A stretch of DNA of 64,000 bases, from the NCBI GenBank assembly GCA_020725885.1, contig DYEA01000002.1, positions 62,001 through 126,000 of the forward strand, read 5' to 3'. This stretch comes from Slackia sp. GTDB lineage: Bacteria; Actinomycetota; Coriobacteriia; Anaerosomatales; Anaerosomataceae. Below, one piece after another: positions 16,960 to 25,276 of the stretch (position 1 is the stretch's first letter; each line of letters starts with the position of its first letter). The notes below the pieces were generated by a model. That model did not search any database and was not told where the DNA came from. It worked only from the letters and a program-made list of their open reading frames with translations. The position numbers and the translations under genes are program-made.

Positions 16960-19900
16960 CTACAGCTCGTTCTTCACGTAGTCCAGCATCCGGGGCAGGA
17001 AGTGCGGTATGACGAGCGGCAGCAGGTTCGGCAGCAGCGCGTCGAACGTCTTCGGCAGCAGGTCGGGCATGAGCTCCGTCATGTCCTCAGGCAGCGGCCC
17101 GACCCTGCGCGACACTTCGTCCAGCATCGCCGGCATGACCTTCGGCATCATGGAGGGCATCATCGCCGGCATCATCTTCGGCATCATCGCGCCCATGAGC
17201 GACAGGCCGCCTGGTATGGCGCGCATCGCCTTCATCATCGTGACCATGCCCGGAGGCATCGCCTTCATCATCTCCGGCAGCAGCGCAGCCATGATGTCGG
17301 CCACCGTCTCCGGCTTCATGAGGTAGATGAACTTCTCGAAGTAGCCCCACATCTCCATCGAGTACGCGGTCGGATCTGGAATCTCGACGCCGAGCGCCTC
17401 GGCCGCCACGTGCGCCAGGTCCACGACGGGGATGTCGATCTCCTTCTTGGTCGCCGAATCGCGCAGCTGCACCTGGCAGCACGGGCACAGCGCCACGACC
17501 GCGTCGGCCTCGATGTCGACCGCCTCGTCCAGGCGCATCTTGCCAAGCTCCGGCGCTACCGGCGTCTCGCCGATCAACGTCAGCACCGAGCCGCAGCACA
17601 GGCCGTCCTCGCGGTTGTGCTCCATCTCCACGAGCTCCACGCCCGGGATCGCCCGCAGCATGTCCCGCGGCGGTTCGTAGATGCCCTGCGCGCGGCCCAT
17701 GTGGCACGAGTCGTGGAACGTCAACCGCTTCTCGATGGGTTTCTCGAACTCGATGCGTCCGTCCTTTATCGCGTCGGCGACGAGCTCCGAGTAGTGCTTG
17801 ACCTCGAACTCGTACGGCTCGCCACGTTCTGCCGCGAGGTTCGCGTAGAACTCCTTCCACACGAGCCCGCACGCCGGACACGAGGTGACGATGGTCTTCG
17901 CGCCGCGCTTCCGCGCTTCGGCCACGTTGTGCTCGTAGATCTCCTCGAAGACGTCCCACTTGCCGGCGACCTTCATCGGGATGCCGCAGCACGCCTCGTC
18001 CGAGCCCATGTAGGTGAACTCGACGCCCGCTCTGTCGAGCAGCTCGACGGTGGCCTGAGCGACGTCGGTGTTGACGTAGCTCGCCGTGCAGCCGGCGAAG
18101 TAGAGGACGTCCGCCTGCTCCTTGACCTTCGGCCGGATGTGCTCAGGCATCCAGTCGCCGCGCTTCTCGCGCTTGCCGGCCCAGATGTTCTTCTGGCCGC
18201 GCAGAGCCGCCGCCATCATCTCGAACGGCGGGAAGGTCATCCGGCCCTCGTCGTGGATGAGCTTGCCGCGCATCGCCATCCACGAGTGCTCGACAGGCAG
18301 TTGCAGCTGGCAGCGCGTGTTGCAGACCTCGCAGGTGGTGCACACGAGGAACTTGTCGACCATCGCCTGGTCGAACTTCTCTCGGCCCTCGATGACCTCG
18401 CGCAGGTAGAGGTACTTGCCGCGCGGCGAGTGGCTCATCCACCCGCGCACGGAGTATTCCTCGCAGGTGGGCACGCAGTACCCGCACTGCGCGCACGCGT
18501 ACGCGTAGTACGCGACGTCTGCCGGTACGCCGTTGCGCTCCTTGGTGCCGACCGGATCGCCCTGGGGCGGACGCGCTGCGTTCGCGATCGGACGCACGAG
18601 CGGCTCGAACGCCAACGCGACCTTCATGAGCGCGTTCACGGCGCCGGTGCCGAGGATCTTCTTCGGGTTGAGGACGCCCCTGGGATCCTTCTCCCGCTTG
18701 AAGCGCGCCAGCGCCTCGAGCTTCTCCTTGCCGAGGACGCTCTCGGCCTCCTGCCGGAAGAACAGGCCGGTCGAGTACGCGCCGCCGCCGTGCTTCTTGG
18801 CGATCTTGATGACGACGAGGGACAGCGCGAACGCGAGGTTGAAGGCGAGCGAGCGCTCGTCGTGCGGGATGAAGCCCAAGAGCACGACCTCGTCGCCTTT
18901 GGAGACCATGCCCTCGAGCACGAACGGCTGCTTGAGCGCACCGTCGATGTCTGCAAGCACGTCAGCAAGCCGCTCGAGCGGCACAACGACCTCCGTCGGC
19001 ACGATCGAAGGGCCGATGCGCTTCAGGCGCATCGGAGCGAAGCGCTGCTCCCACTCGTGCTCGGCGGTCTCCGCATCCAGCTCCGTTCCGCTGTGCGCCC
19101 GTGCGATGGCCTCCAGCGCCGTGTCGATCGCGTGCCTGCGAGACTCGGGATAGGCGATCACGGCCAGGAACGCCTCCGGAAGATCCGGCTCGAACCCGAC
19201 GTGCTCCATCTCGTACGGATGTCCGTGCCGGTGCGGAAGCCGCTTCTTCATCCTGACCGACTCGGGGTTCAAGAACGTGATGGACCAGATCGGCAGGCGC
19301 TGGACCGAGATCTCCTTCAGCGCGCCGGCAAGAGCGCGAGCGTCCGGGAAGGCTATCAGGCGGTGCACCTCGCGCTCGGCCTCTCGGACCGGGATCACCA
19401 TCTCGGTGATGATGCCGGTGATGCCCTCCGCGTCAGCGACGTAGGTGAGGAGCTCGTCGCCGGTCATCTCCTGCACGCTGCCGTCAGGAAGGACGACCCG
19501 CGCGGCGAGGACGTTGTCTTTGAACCAGCCGCGCTCGAACGACCCGAAGCCGGCGCCGCCCTGCGCCAGCCATCCCGCGACCGTAGACGAGGGCAGCGAC
19601 GACGGGTACATCACGAGGTCGAGCCCCTCTTTCGCGAGCCGCTTCTGCAGCTGCTCCCAGATGACGCCGGCTTGCACACGAACCGTCTTGGCGGAGGCGT
19701 CCACCTCGAGGACCTTGCTCATCCCCGACATGTCCACAACGACGGCGCCCGGAACCGGAAGCACCCCGCCGTACCCGGACGTGGACATGCCCCGCGGCAC
19801 GAGCGGCACCCCGTGCTCGCGAGCAAGGCGGACGACGGCGACGACCTGGTCTTCGGTCTTCGGCCGGACAACGGCTCCGGCGATGCCCGTCGGCATCAAC

Positions 19901-20028
19901 GGCTTCACGAGCTTCGGCATCGAGCCGATGTCGCTCGAGTACAGCTTGCGCTCGACGCGGTCAACGCTCATCCGCGGACCGAAGACCTCCCTGAGCGACC
20001 GCTCGAATTCCTGGGTGAGACCCGCCAT
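16960..20028 (-). CDS. Fused FAD-linked oxidase / Fe-S (GlcD-GlcF type) oxidoreductase with Met-rich tail
   Basis: A 1022-residue fusion. Residues about 45-185 are an FAD_binding_4 domain ('VPRGMSTSGYGG', 'GWLAQGGAGFGSFERG') and about 225-465 the FAD-oxidase C domain, as in D-lactate/glycolate dehydrogenases. Residues about 510-600 carry two CxxCxxCxxxC motifs (CAQCGYCVPTC, CTTCEVCNTRC). From about 640 to 880 come two CCG domains ('YFAGCTAS', 'ACCGIP', 'FHDSCHMGRA', 'GLCCGS') like GlpC/GlcF/HdrB. The substrate is probably a 2-hydroxy acid, with electrons going to quinone or another carrier. The last 110 residues are rich in Met and Pro and are not part of the usual family. ATG 20028 has GGAAGG upstream; the promoter is described separately. 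Confidence 0.88.
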   Translation of the reverse strand: MAGLTQEFERSLREVFGPRMSVDRVERKLYSSDIGSMPKLVKPLMPTGIAGAVVRPKTEDQVVAVVRLAREHGVPLVPRGMSTSGYGGVLPVPGAVVVDMSGMSKVLEVDASAKTVRVQAGVIWEQLQKRLAKEGLDLVMYPSSLPSSTVAGWLAQGGAGFGSFERGWFKDNVLAARVVLPDGSVQEMTGDELLTYVADAEGITGIITEMVIPVREAEREVHRLIAFPDARALAGALKEISVQRLPIWSITFLNPESVRMKKRLPHRHGHPYEMEHVGFEPDLPEAFLAVIAYPESRRHAIDTALEAIARAHSGTELDAETAEHEWEQRFAPMRLKRIGPSIVPTEVVVPLERLADVLADIDGALKQPFVLEGMVSKGDEVVLLGFIPHDERSLAFNLAFALSLVVIKIAKKHGGGAYSTGLFFRQEAESVLGKEKLEALARFKREKDPRGVLNPKKILGTGAVNALMKVALAFEPLVRPIANAARPPQGDPVGTKERNGVPADVAYYAYACAQCGYCVPTCEEYSVRGWMSHSPRGKYLYLREVIEGREKFDQAMVDKFLVCTTCEVCNTRCQLQLPVEHSWMAMRGKLIHDEGRMTFPPFEMMAAALRGQKNIWAGKREKRGDWMPEHIRPKVKEQADVLYFAGCTASYVNTDVAQATVELLDRAGVEFTYMGSDEACCGIPMKVAGKWDVFEEIYEHNVAEARKRGAKTIVTSCPACGLVWKEFYANLAAERGEPYEFEVKHYSELVADAIKDGRIEFEKPIEKRLTFHDSCHMGRAQGIYEPPRDMLRAIPGVELVEMEHNREDGLCCGSVLTLIGETPVAPELGKMRLDEAVDIEADAVVALCPCCQVQLRDSATKKEIDIPVVDLAHVAAEALGVEIPDPTAYSMEMWGYFEKFIYLMKPETVADIMAALLPEMMKAMPPGMVTMMKAMRAIPGGLSLMGAMMPKMMPAMMPSMMPKVMPAMLDEVSRRVGPLPEDMTELMPDLLPKTFDALLPNLLPLVIPHFLPRMLDYVKNEL

Positions 20029-20060
20029 GCTTACCGCTTCCTTCCTTTGATCAGAAACCG

Positions 20061-20109
20061 ATACCGTGCGGGGTATAACGCGACCCTGCCAGGATACCCC
20101 CCTCGGTAT
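20061..20109. promoter_or_regulatory. Two identical-pattern palindromes ATACC-N6-GGTAT (candidate operators)
   Basis: The palindromes occupy 20061-20076 and 20094-20109, 33 bp apart centre to centre. The upper one overlaps the -10 and spacer of the minus-strand promoter and the lower lies just downstream of its expected start. This is the typical layout of a repressor acting on the oxidoreductase gene. The regulator is not identifiable here. A further half-site GGTAT is at 20126-20130. Confidence 0.6.
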
Positions 20110-20119
20110 GCTTCGTCAA
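20091..20119 (-). promoter_or_regulatory. Sigma-70-like promoter of the FAD/Fe-S oxidoreductase
   Basis: On the minus strand TTGACG and TATCCT are separated by 17 nt, 63 nt upstream of the ATG at 20028. A weaker extended -10 (TGGTATGCT, 20125-20133) faces the other way toward the HAD gene. Confidence 0.65.
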
Positions 20120-20169
20120 CGCTCTGGTATGCTGCTCCCGTTCGCGAACCGATCGGCAAGGGAGATCCC

Positions 20170-20886
20170 GTGCGCGGCGTGCTCTTCGACCTCGATGGAA
20201 CCCTGTTGGACATCGACCTGCCGGCGTTCCTCGACCGCTACTTCGACGCCCTCACCCAGTGGTCTTCCCCCCTGCTGGCCGAGACCCGCACGACGCCCGA
20301 GGAGTTCCTCCACGCCATACGTTCTGGTACCCGCGCGATGATGTCCCCTCACGCTGGCCGCACGAATCGAGAAGTATTCCATGACGCGCTTCTCAGCTGC
20401 ATCGGCTTGGACTTGGACGCCGCGTGGCCGGTCTACGAGCGGTTCTACCGCGAGATCTTTCCGCGTCTCGGCGAGAGCGCGAGACCGATGCCGGGCGCCC
20501 GCGAAGCAGTCGAGACGGCCTTAGGGCTCGGACTGAAGGTCGTGGTCGCGACCAACCCCATCTTCCCCCTCGTCGCGGTCCAAGCTCGGCTGGCCTGGGC
20601 GGGACTCGGCGATATCCCGTTCGCCGGCATCACGTCTTACGAGCAGATGACGGCGTGCAAGCCGCACCTCGCGTACTTCCGAGAGGCGGCGGCGCTGGCC
20701 GGCCTCGCCCCGCACGAATGCATCATGGTCGGCGACGACCGCTACCTCGACATGCCCGCCTCCGACGTAGGGATGCGGACGTTCTACGTCGGAGAGCCCG
20801 CAGACGGAGGCTGGGTCGACCTCTACGGAGACTTGGCCGGCTTCGCCGACCTGCTCCCGCGGCTCGTCACAGCTTCCGGCGGATGA
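20170..20886 (+). CDS. HAD-superfamily hydrolase
   Basis: A 238-residue haloacid dehalogenase-fold phosphatase. Motif I 'LFDLDGTLLD' starts at residue 5, motif II is the Thr of 'VVATNPIF', the motif III Lys is in 'MTACKPHLAYF', and motif IV is 'MVGDDRYLDM'. This set indicates an active Mg-dependent phosphohydrolase, but the substrate cannot be read from sequence. The start is GTG 20170 with GGGAG upstream. It is divergent from the FAD/Fe-S oxidoreductase, and its 3' end overlaps the DUF2249 gene by 20 nt in convergent arrangement. Confidence 0.9.
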   Translation: MRGVLFDLDGTLLDIDLPAFLDRYFDALTQWSSPLLAETRTTPEEFLHAIRSGTRAMMSPHAGRTNREVFHDALLSCIGLDLDAAWPVYERFYREIFPRLGESARPMPGAREAVETALGLGLKVVVATNPIFPLVAVQARLAWAGLGDIPFAGITSYEQMTACKPHLAYFREAAALAGLAPHECIMVGDDRYLDMPASDVGMRTFYVGEPADGGWVDLYGDLAGFADLLPRLVTASGG

Positions 20887-21181
20887 GGGCCACCCAGGCT
20901 CCGTCGAGGCGCTGGTCGCAGTCGAACTCGAACTTCCCTCTCGACTCGCGCCGCAGGTCCAGCTGGTAGCCGAGCCCCGAAGGGTCGTGGTCGCAGATCA
21001 CGACGAGGCTGTCGACGCAGTCGAGCTCGAGCATCTTGTCGACGATCGCGAACACCACAGGCCGACGCATGGCAGGCGTGAGCCCGCGTACGTCCACCAC
21101 GAGTCCTGTCGGGGCAGCGAGCACCCGGGATCCCCTCCGTTCACGACGGTCGTTTGCGTGGAACGGCGTCGATGCGCTCAT
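20867..21181 (-). CDS. DUF2249-family protein
   Basis: About 104 residues in the shortest likely form. The core reads 'VVDVRGLTPAMRRPVVFAI' then 'VICDHDPSGLGYQLDL' and ends '...DGAWVALIRRKL', the pattern of DUF2249/SirA-like domains often seen near respiratory or denitrification genes in anaerobes; biochemical function is unknown. The start is uncertain: ATG 21181 is chosen, ATG 21208 is in frame with a weak AGGA, and neither has a strong ribosome binding site. The gene is convergent with the HAD gene and divergent from the hydrogenase operon. Confidence 0.7.
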   Translation of the reverse strand: MSASTPFHANDRRERRGSRVLAAPTGLVVDVRGLTPAMRRPVVFAIVDKMLELDCVDSLVVICDHDPSGLGYQLDLRRESRGKFEFDCDQRLDGAWVALIRRKL

Positions 21182-21631
21182 CGGTTTGATTACACGCCAT
21201 CGTCGCATATCCTGCCGCAGCCGTCTTCGGGGCTGCCGAATCTTCTGGTGGCCATCTGCACACACCGTTGCTGAATTGATACACTTGCCCCATGCGAGTC
21301 GCTGTCACAGCTGCTCGACCTTGGGGGCGCCGTCTGAGAACGGCAGGGCGACGCATTGCCATCGTGCAGCGGTTCGTGCGGCGTCGTGACTTGGCGCTCC
21401 CCCGCCTTCGTCACCCGTCTCCACGGCTCGTCGTTCCCCACAGTGCGGTATCCTGCTTCAAGGGGAGCCGTGTCCCTTCGAGCGCCGCTTGGGCGCAGGG
21501 ACATGCGTCCGTGTCCAGGATTCATCGAGGAGGAAGAAAGGAGGGAAGTGCGCTGAGGGGCTGAAGCCCCAAGATCGACGTGTGTTGAAGCAAGCATGTC
21601 GGTTCGAGAAGACACCAAGGAGGTGTATGGC
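21182..21631. other. Gene-free region upstream of the hydrogenase operon
   Basis: About 450 nt separate the DUF2249 gene from the hydrogenase small subunit. A short open frame on the plus strand (21292-21564) is Arg-rich with no family resemblance and is not called. A perfect 6-bp hairpin with a 2-nt loop (GGGGCT/AGCCCC, 21557-21570) lies 62 nt before the start codon. No convincing -35/-10 pair or FNR-type palindrome was found by eye. The region presumably holds the hydrogenase promoter and leader. Confidence 0.5.
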
Positions 21632-22864
21632 ATGGCGCAAGAGGCGCACGGTGCACTGCACGACCTGCTCGCGGTCCGTGGCGTGACCCGTCGTGACTTC
21701 CTGAAGTATTGCGGCTCCGTGGCCGCGATGCTCGGGCTGTCCGAGACGATGGCACCCCAGATCGCGGCCGCCCTCGAAGGGGCGCCGAAGCTGATGCCGG
21801 CCCTGTGGCTCAACGGTGGTTCGTGCACCGGCTGCACCGAGTCCATCGCGCAGGTCGACACGCCTGACGTGGCCTCGATCGTCCTCGACTACCTGTCCTT
21901 CGAGTACTTCGAGACGATCATGGCCGCCGCAGGCTCGTGGGCGGAGCACAACATCACGAAGCGCGCCGAAGAGGGCGGCTACATCCTCGTGTACGAGGGC
22001 TCCGTCATGACCGGCCTGGACGGCAACACCCTGTTCGTCGGCGGCGGCCCTGAGAACGAGGGCGCCAAGAAGGGCATCGAGATCCTCGAAGAGGCGGCCA
22101 AGAACGCCGCGGCAGTCATCGCCGTCGGATCCTGCGCCGTCGACGGCGGATGGGTCTACGGGTATCCGAACGCGTCCGAGGCCACCGGCGTCGCCGCATG
22201 GCTGCAGCACAAGAACATCAAGACCCCGGTCGTGAGCATGCCGACCTGCCCTGTCAACCCCGAGTGGGTCGTCGCGATGGTCGTCCAGCTCCTGCTCGTC
22301 GCAGATCGCGACCCGGCGAAGTTCCTGCAGGTCACGCCGATGGTCGAGGTTCCCTACACGGACGCCGTGACGGGCGAGAAGGTCACGCTGCTCATGCCCA
22401 AGGCGATCTACGGGCAGACGATCCACGACAACTGCCCGCGTCGCGGCCACTTCGAGAACGGCGAGTTCGTCACCGAGCTCGGCAGCAAGGAAGAGGCCAT
22501 GGGCTACTGCCTGTACAAGGTCGGCTGCAAGGGCCCGCAGACCTTCACGCAGTGCCCCGTCACCCGTTGGAACCGTCGCGCGAGCTGGTGCGTCGAGTCC
22601 GGCGCCCCCTGCATCGGCTGCGGCGGCCTCAACTGGGTCGACAACAACTCGCCGTTCCTCAAGCGCATGTCTGACACGCGCATCGGCGACACCTTCGTCC
22701 AGCCGGGGACCATCGGCGCCGCTGTCGGCGCAGCCGCAGCGGCCGGCCTGGTGCTGCACGGCATCGGCATGAAGGCCGCCGGCCGCATCGGCGACGGGCC
22801 TCCCATGGAGGAGATGAAGGCGTACGACCGCAAGCGTCTCGCGAAGAAGGGAGGCGATAAGTAG
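21632..22864 (+). CDS. hysB: [NiFeSe] hydrogenase small subunit, Tat-exported, membrane-anchored
   Basis: The electron-transfer subunit of a group 1 type hydrogenase, 410 residues. The Tat signal 'RRDFLK' is at residues 20-25. The proximal cluster region reads 'GGSCTGCTES', 'GSCAVDGG' and 'MPTCPVNPEW'; distal and medial ligands lie in 'HDNCPRRGHF', 'GYCLYKVGCKG' and 'CIGCG'. At the position where [NiFe] enzymes have Pro (NWPI) this protein has Cys320 ('SWCVESGAPCIGCG'), which in characterised [NiFeSe] enzymes makes the medial centre [4Fe-4S]. A C-terminal hydrophobic helix (about residues 365-390) anchors it. ATG 21632 follows AAGGAGG. The stop overlaps the large-subunit GTG by 1 nt. Confidence 0.95.
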   Translation: MAQEAHGALHDLLAVRGVTRRDFLKYCGSVAAMLGLSETMAPQIAAALEGAPKLMPALWLNGGSCTGCTESIAQVDTPDVASIVLDYLSFEYFETIMAAAGSWAEHNITKRAEEGGYILVYEGSVMTGLDGNTLFVGGGPENEGAKKGIEILEEAAKNAAAVIAVGSCAVDGGWVYGYPNASEATGVAAWLQHKNIKTPVVSMPTCPVNPEWVVAMVVQLLLVADRDPAKFLQVTPMVEVPYTDAVTGEKVTLLMPKAIYGQTIHDNCPRRGHFENGEFVTELGSKEEAMGYCLYKVGCKGPQTFTQCPVTRWNRRASWCVESGAPCIGCGGLNWVDNNSPFLKRMSDTRIGDTFVQPGTIGAAVGAAAAAGLVLHGIGMKAAGRIGDGPPMEEMKAYDRKRLAKKGGDK

Positions 22865-24540
22865 TGGCTCGTGTCGTTGTCGATCCCGTGACCCGAATCG
22901 AGGGTCACCTGCGCGTCGAAGTCGAAGTGACCAACGGCAAGGTCTCCGACGCATGGGTCTCCGGCACGCTGTGGCGTGGCATGGAGAAGGTGCTTGTCAA
23001 CCGTGCACCGGAAGACGCGTTCTGGGTCGCCCAGCGGATCTGCGGCGTTTGCCCGATCTCGCACAGCCACGCCTCCGCGCAGTCGTGCGAGGACGCCTTG
23101 GGCATCAAGATCCCGAACAACGCCCGCATCATCCGCAACCTCATCGAGGCGGCGCAGTACCTGCACAGCCACATCCTGTGGTTCTACACGCTGGCTGCGC
23201 TGGACTACGTCAACCCCGTCAACGCGCTGAACGCCGACATCGCCGACACCTACGCGCTCGCGCAGGCAGCCGGCACCCGTATCGCGGACTTCGGCGCTGT
23301 TGCGGCCCGCCTCAAGGCGTTCGTCGAGAACGGCCAGCTGTCGATCTTCACGGGTCACGAGGGCTGGTTCGGCGTCGGCGCCGAGAAGCATCCTGGCTAC
23401 GTCCTGCCGCCTGAGCTCGACCTCATCGCTACCGCGCACTACCTCGAGGCGCTCGAGCTCCAGGCCGTCGCCGCGGAGATCATCGGCATCATGGGCGGCA
23501 AGTTCCCGCACCAGATGACCTCGATCCCGGGCGGCACCGCGTTCGTCCCGACCGAGCAGAAGCTGGACGACATCCTGTTCCGCTTCACCCGGGTCAAGGA
23601 GTTCATTGACACGGCGCTCATCCCCGACACGCTTGCGATCGCGCCGTACATCCTCGACGCCGCGTCGTTCGGCGGCGGCTGCGGCAACTTCCTGTCATGG
23701 GGCGTCTTCGAGGCCGAGGACCTGGATCCGTACAACCGGTACCTCGCCCGCGGCTTCATCGAGACCTCCAAGGGCCTCACTGCCCAGGAGGTCGGTCCGG
23801 ACGACGTCACCGAGGACGTCGAGCACTCCTGGTACGACGACGCGACGTCTGGGCTCAATCCCAAGGCTGGGAAGACTGAGCCGAAGTGGGAGCAGTACTC
23901 CACGGGCGGCAAGTACTCGTGGGGCAAGGCCGCACGCTGCAAGGGCGTCCCTGCCGAGGTCGGCCCGCTCTCGCGCATGCTCGTCGCGTACGTCAAGGGC
24001 CGTCCCGAGGTGAAGTCGATCATCGACGACACGCTCGCGAAGCTCTCTGCGGCCGCTGGCGCCAAGCTGGAGCCGACGGTGCTCGTCTCGCTGCTCGGCC
24101 GCGTCGCGGCCCGCAACCTCGAGGCGAAGGTCATCGCCGACTGGTCGATCGAGTGGGTGAACGAACTCATCGCGGCCCTCAAGGGCGGCGACAGCTCGTT
24201 CTTCGTCACGGAGCGCGCCGATTCCGGCCAGGGCGCCGGCCTCTGGGAGGCGCCGCGCGGCTCCGTCGGCCACTGGATGACCGTCGAGGGCGGCAAGATC
24301 GCGAACTACCAGGTCGTCGCTCCGACCACCTGGGACATCGCGCCGCGTGACAGCAAGGGCGTCCCCGGCCCGATGGAGCAGGCGCTCATCGGCACGCCGG
24401 TGGTCGACTCCGAGCGGCCGCTCGAGATCTTGCGCGTCGCTCACAGCTTCGATCCTTGAATCGGGTGCGCTGTCCACGTGGTGGACACCGTGACCGGCAA
24501 GGAAGTCACGCTCTCGACCTCGCCGATGGGGGTGATGTGA
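22864..24540 (+). CDS. hysA: [NiFeSe] hydrogenase large subunit, selenoprotein (TGA = Sec at 24457-24459)
   Basis: The catalytic subunit holding the Ni-Fe site that oxidises or makes H2. The N-terminal 'VDPVTRIEGHL' and L1 motif 'RICGVCPISHSH' are intact. The frame meets TGA as codon 532, directly after 'AHSFDP', and continues as IGCAVHVVD for 26 more codons to TGA 24538. With Sec at the TGA the motif is DP-U-IG-C-AV-H, exactly the L2 metal-ligand motif DP(C/U)xxCxxH, so the true product is 558 residues and conventional gene calling would cut it at 24459. The 20 residues after the His are the C-terminal peptide removed by the maturation protease. A SECIS-like hairpin is annotated separately. 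Sec machinery (selA, selB, selC, selD) is not in the window. Confidence 0.93.
24471..24487 (+). promoter_or_regulatory. Candidate bacterial SECIS hairpin in hysA mRNA
   Basis: A 7-bp perfect stem (TGTCCAC/GTGGACA) with loop GTG starts exactly 11 nt after the TGA, inside the coding sequence. Spacing and 17-nt size match the minimal upper stem-loop of E. coli fdhF. No bulged U is evident and the loop sequence differs from fdhF, as expected for lineage-specific SelB recognition. Confidence 0.75.
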
Positions 24541-24541
24541 G

Positions 24542-25186
24542 ATGGCAGGGCACCCGCACTATCGTGAGGCGCATCCGCTCATCTTCGTGATCACCCACTG
24601 GATCAACCTGATCTGCATGGTGATGCTCGCCTTCTCCGGCTTCTACATCCACTACCCGTTCTTCGACGGGTTCATGGGTGTGGCCCGCGGCATGCACTTC
24701 GTCGCGATGTACGTGGTCATCATCAACCTCACGTTCCGGATCGTCGCCGCCTTCTTCGTCAAGACGGCGCAGGATCTGGACTCGCGTGAGGTCGACCTCG
24801 ACATCAAGAACTGGCTGCCGCAGGAGAAGAACCGCCACCAGTTCTGGGAGACCGTGAAGTACTACCTCTTCCTGCGCAAGGAAGGCGTGATTTCTGCCAA
24901 GTACGGTTCGCTCCAGAAGATCGCGTACCTGGCGACCATCCCGCTCACCTACCTGCAGGCGTACACGGGCTTCGCGATCTACGGCCCGACGATGGACTGG
25001 GCCTTCTTCCGCGGAGGGCTCGACCTGGTCGGCGGTCCGATGAACATGCGCATCATCCACTACCTGGGGATGTGGGTGTTCATCCTGTTCACGATGGTGC
25101 ACGCGTACCTCGCGAACATCTACAACTTCGCTCCGAGCAAGCTCATCTTCCTATGGAAGGAGACCGTGCCGGAGGGCAAGCACTAG
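24542..25186 (+). CDS. Hydrogenase cytochrome b subunit
   Basis: A 214-residue integral-membrane di-heme cytochrome b of the HyaC/HupC family that passes electrons from periplasmic hydrogenase to the quinone pool. Membrane segments lie at about residues 14-36, 50-75, 120-142 and 170-192. The likely heme ligand His are in 'FVITHWINL', 'RGMHFVAMY', 'IIHYLGMW' and 'FTMVHAYLAN'. ATG 24542 starts 1 nt after the large-subunit stop, with a GGGGGTGA element upstream inside that gene, implying coupled expression. With menaquinone as acceptor the operon would form an H2-oxidising respiratory module. Confidence 0.93.
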   Translation: MAGHPHYREAHPLIFVITHWINLICMVMLAFSGFYIHYPFFDGFMGVARGMHFVAMYVVIINLTFRIVAAFFVKTAQDLDSREVDLDIKNWLPQEKNRHQFWETVKYYLFLRKEGVISAKYGSLQKIAYLATIPLTYLQAYTGFAIYGPTMDWAFFRGGLDLVGGPMNMRIIHYLGMWVFILFTMVHAYLANIYNFAPSKLIFLWKETVPEGKH

Positions 25187-25208
25187 CCTGCTGCCTAGCG
25201 AAGTCTGG

Positions 25209-25240
25209 ACGGGCCTCGGGCTACCGGGGCCCGTTCCTTT
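25209..25240 (+). terminator. Terminator-like hairpin after the cytochrome b gene
   Basis: ACGGGCC (25209-25215) pairs with GGCCCGT (25228-25234), followed by TCCTTTA. It could attenuate transcription between the structural hydrogenase genes and the protease gene 36 nt further on. Confidence 0.6.
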
Positions 25241-25276
25241 ATCATGAAGCCAGGTCGCGGGACGGATGGGAGATGC

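Noticed and set aside
17002-20169. Long plus-strand open frame opposite the FAD/Fe-S oxidoreductase
   Set aside because: His/Arg-rich shadow of the real minus-strand gene. Only its last 238 codons (HAD protein from 20170) show family motifs and a ribosome binding site.
21292-21564. 90-residue plus-strand frame before the hydrogenase
   Set aside because: Arg-rich, no ribosome binding site, no family resemblance.
21557-21570. Short hairpin before the hydrogenase start as a riboswitch or terminator
   Set aside because: Only 6 bp with a 2-nt loop and no T-run; too small to support either call.
24457-24459. TGA read as the true stop of the hydrogenase large subunit
   Set aside because: The protein would lose the second half of its metal-binding motif and the protease tail, both of which are present in frame right after the codon.
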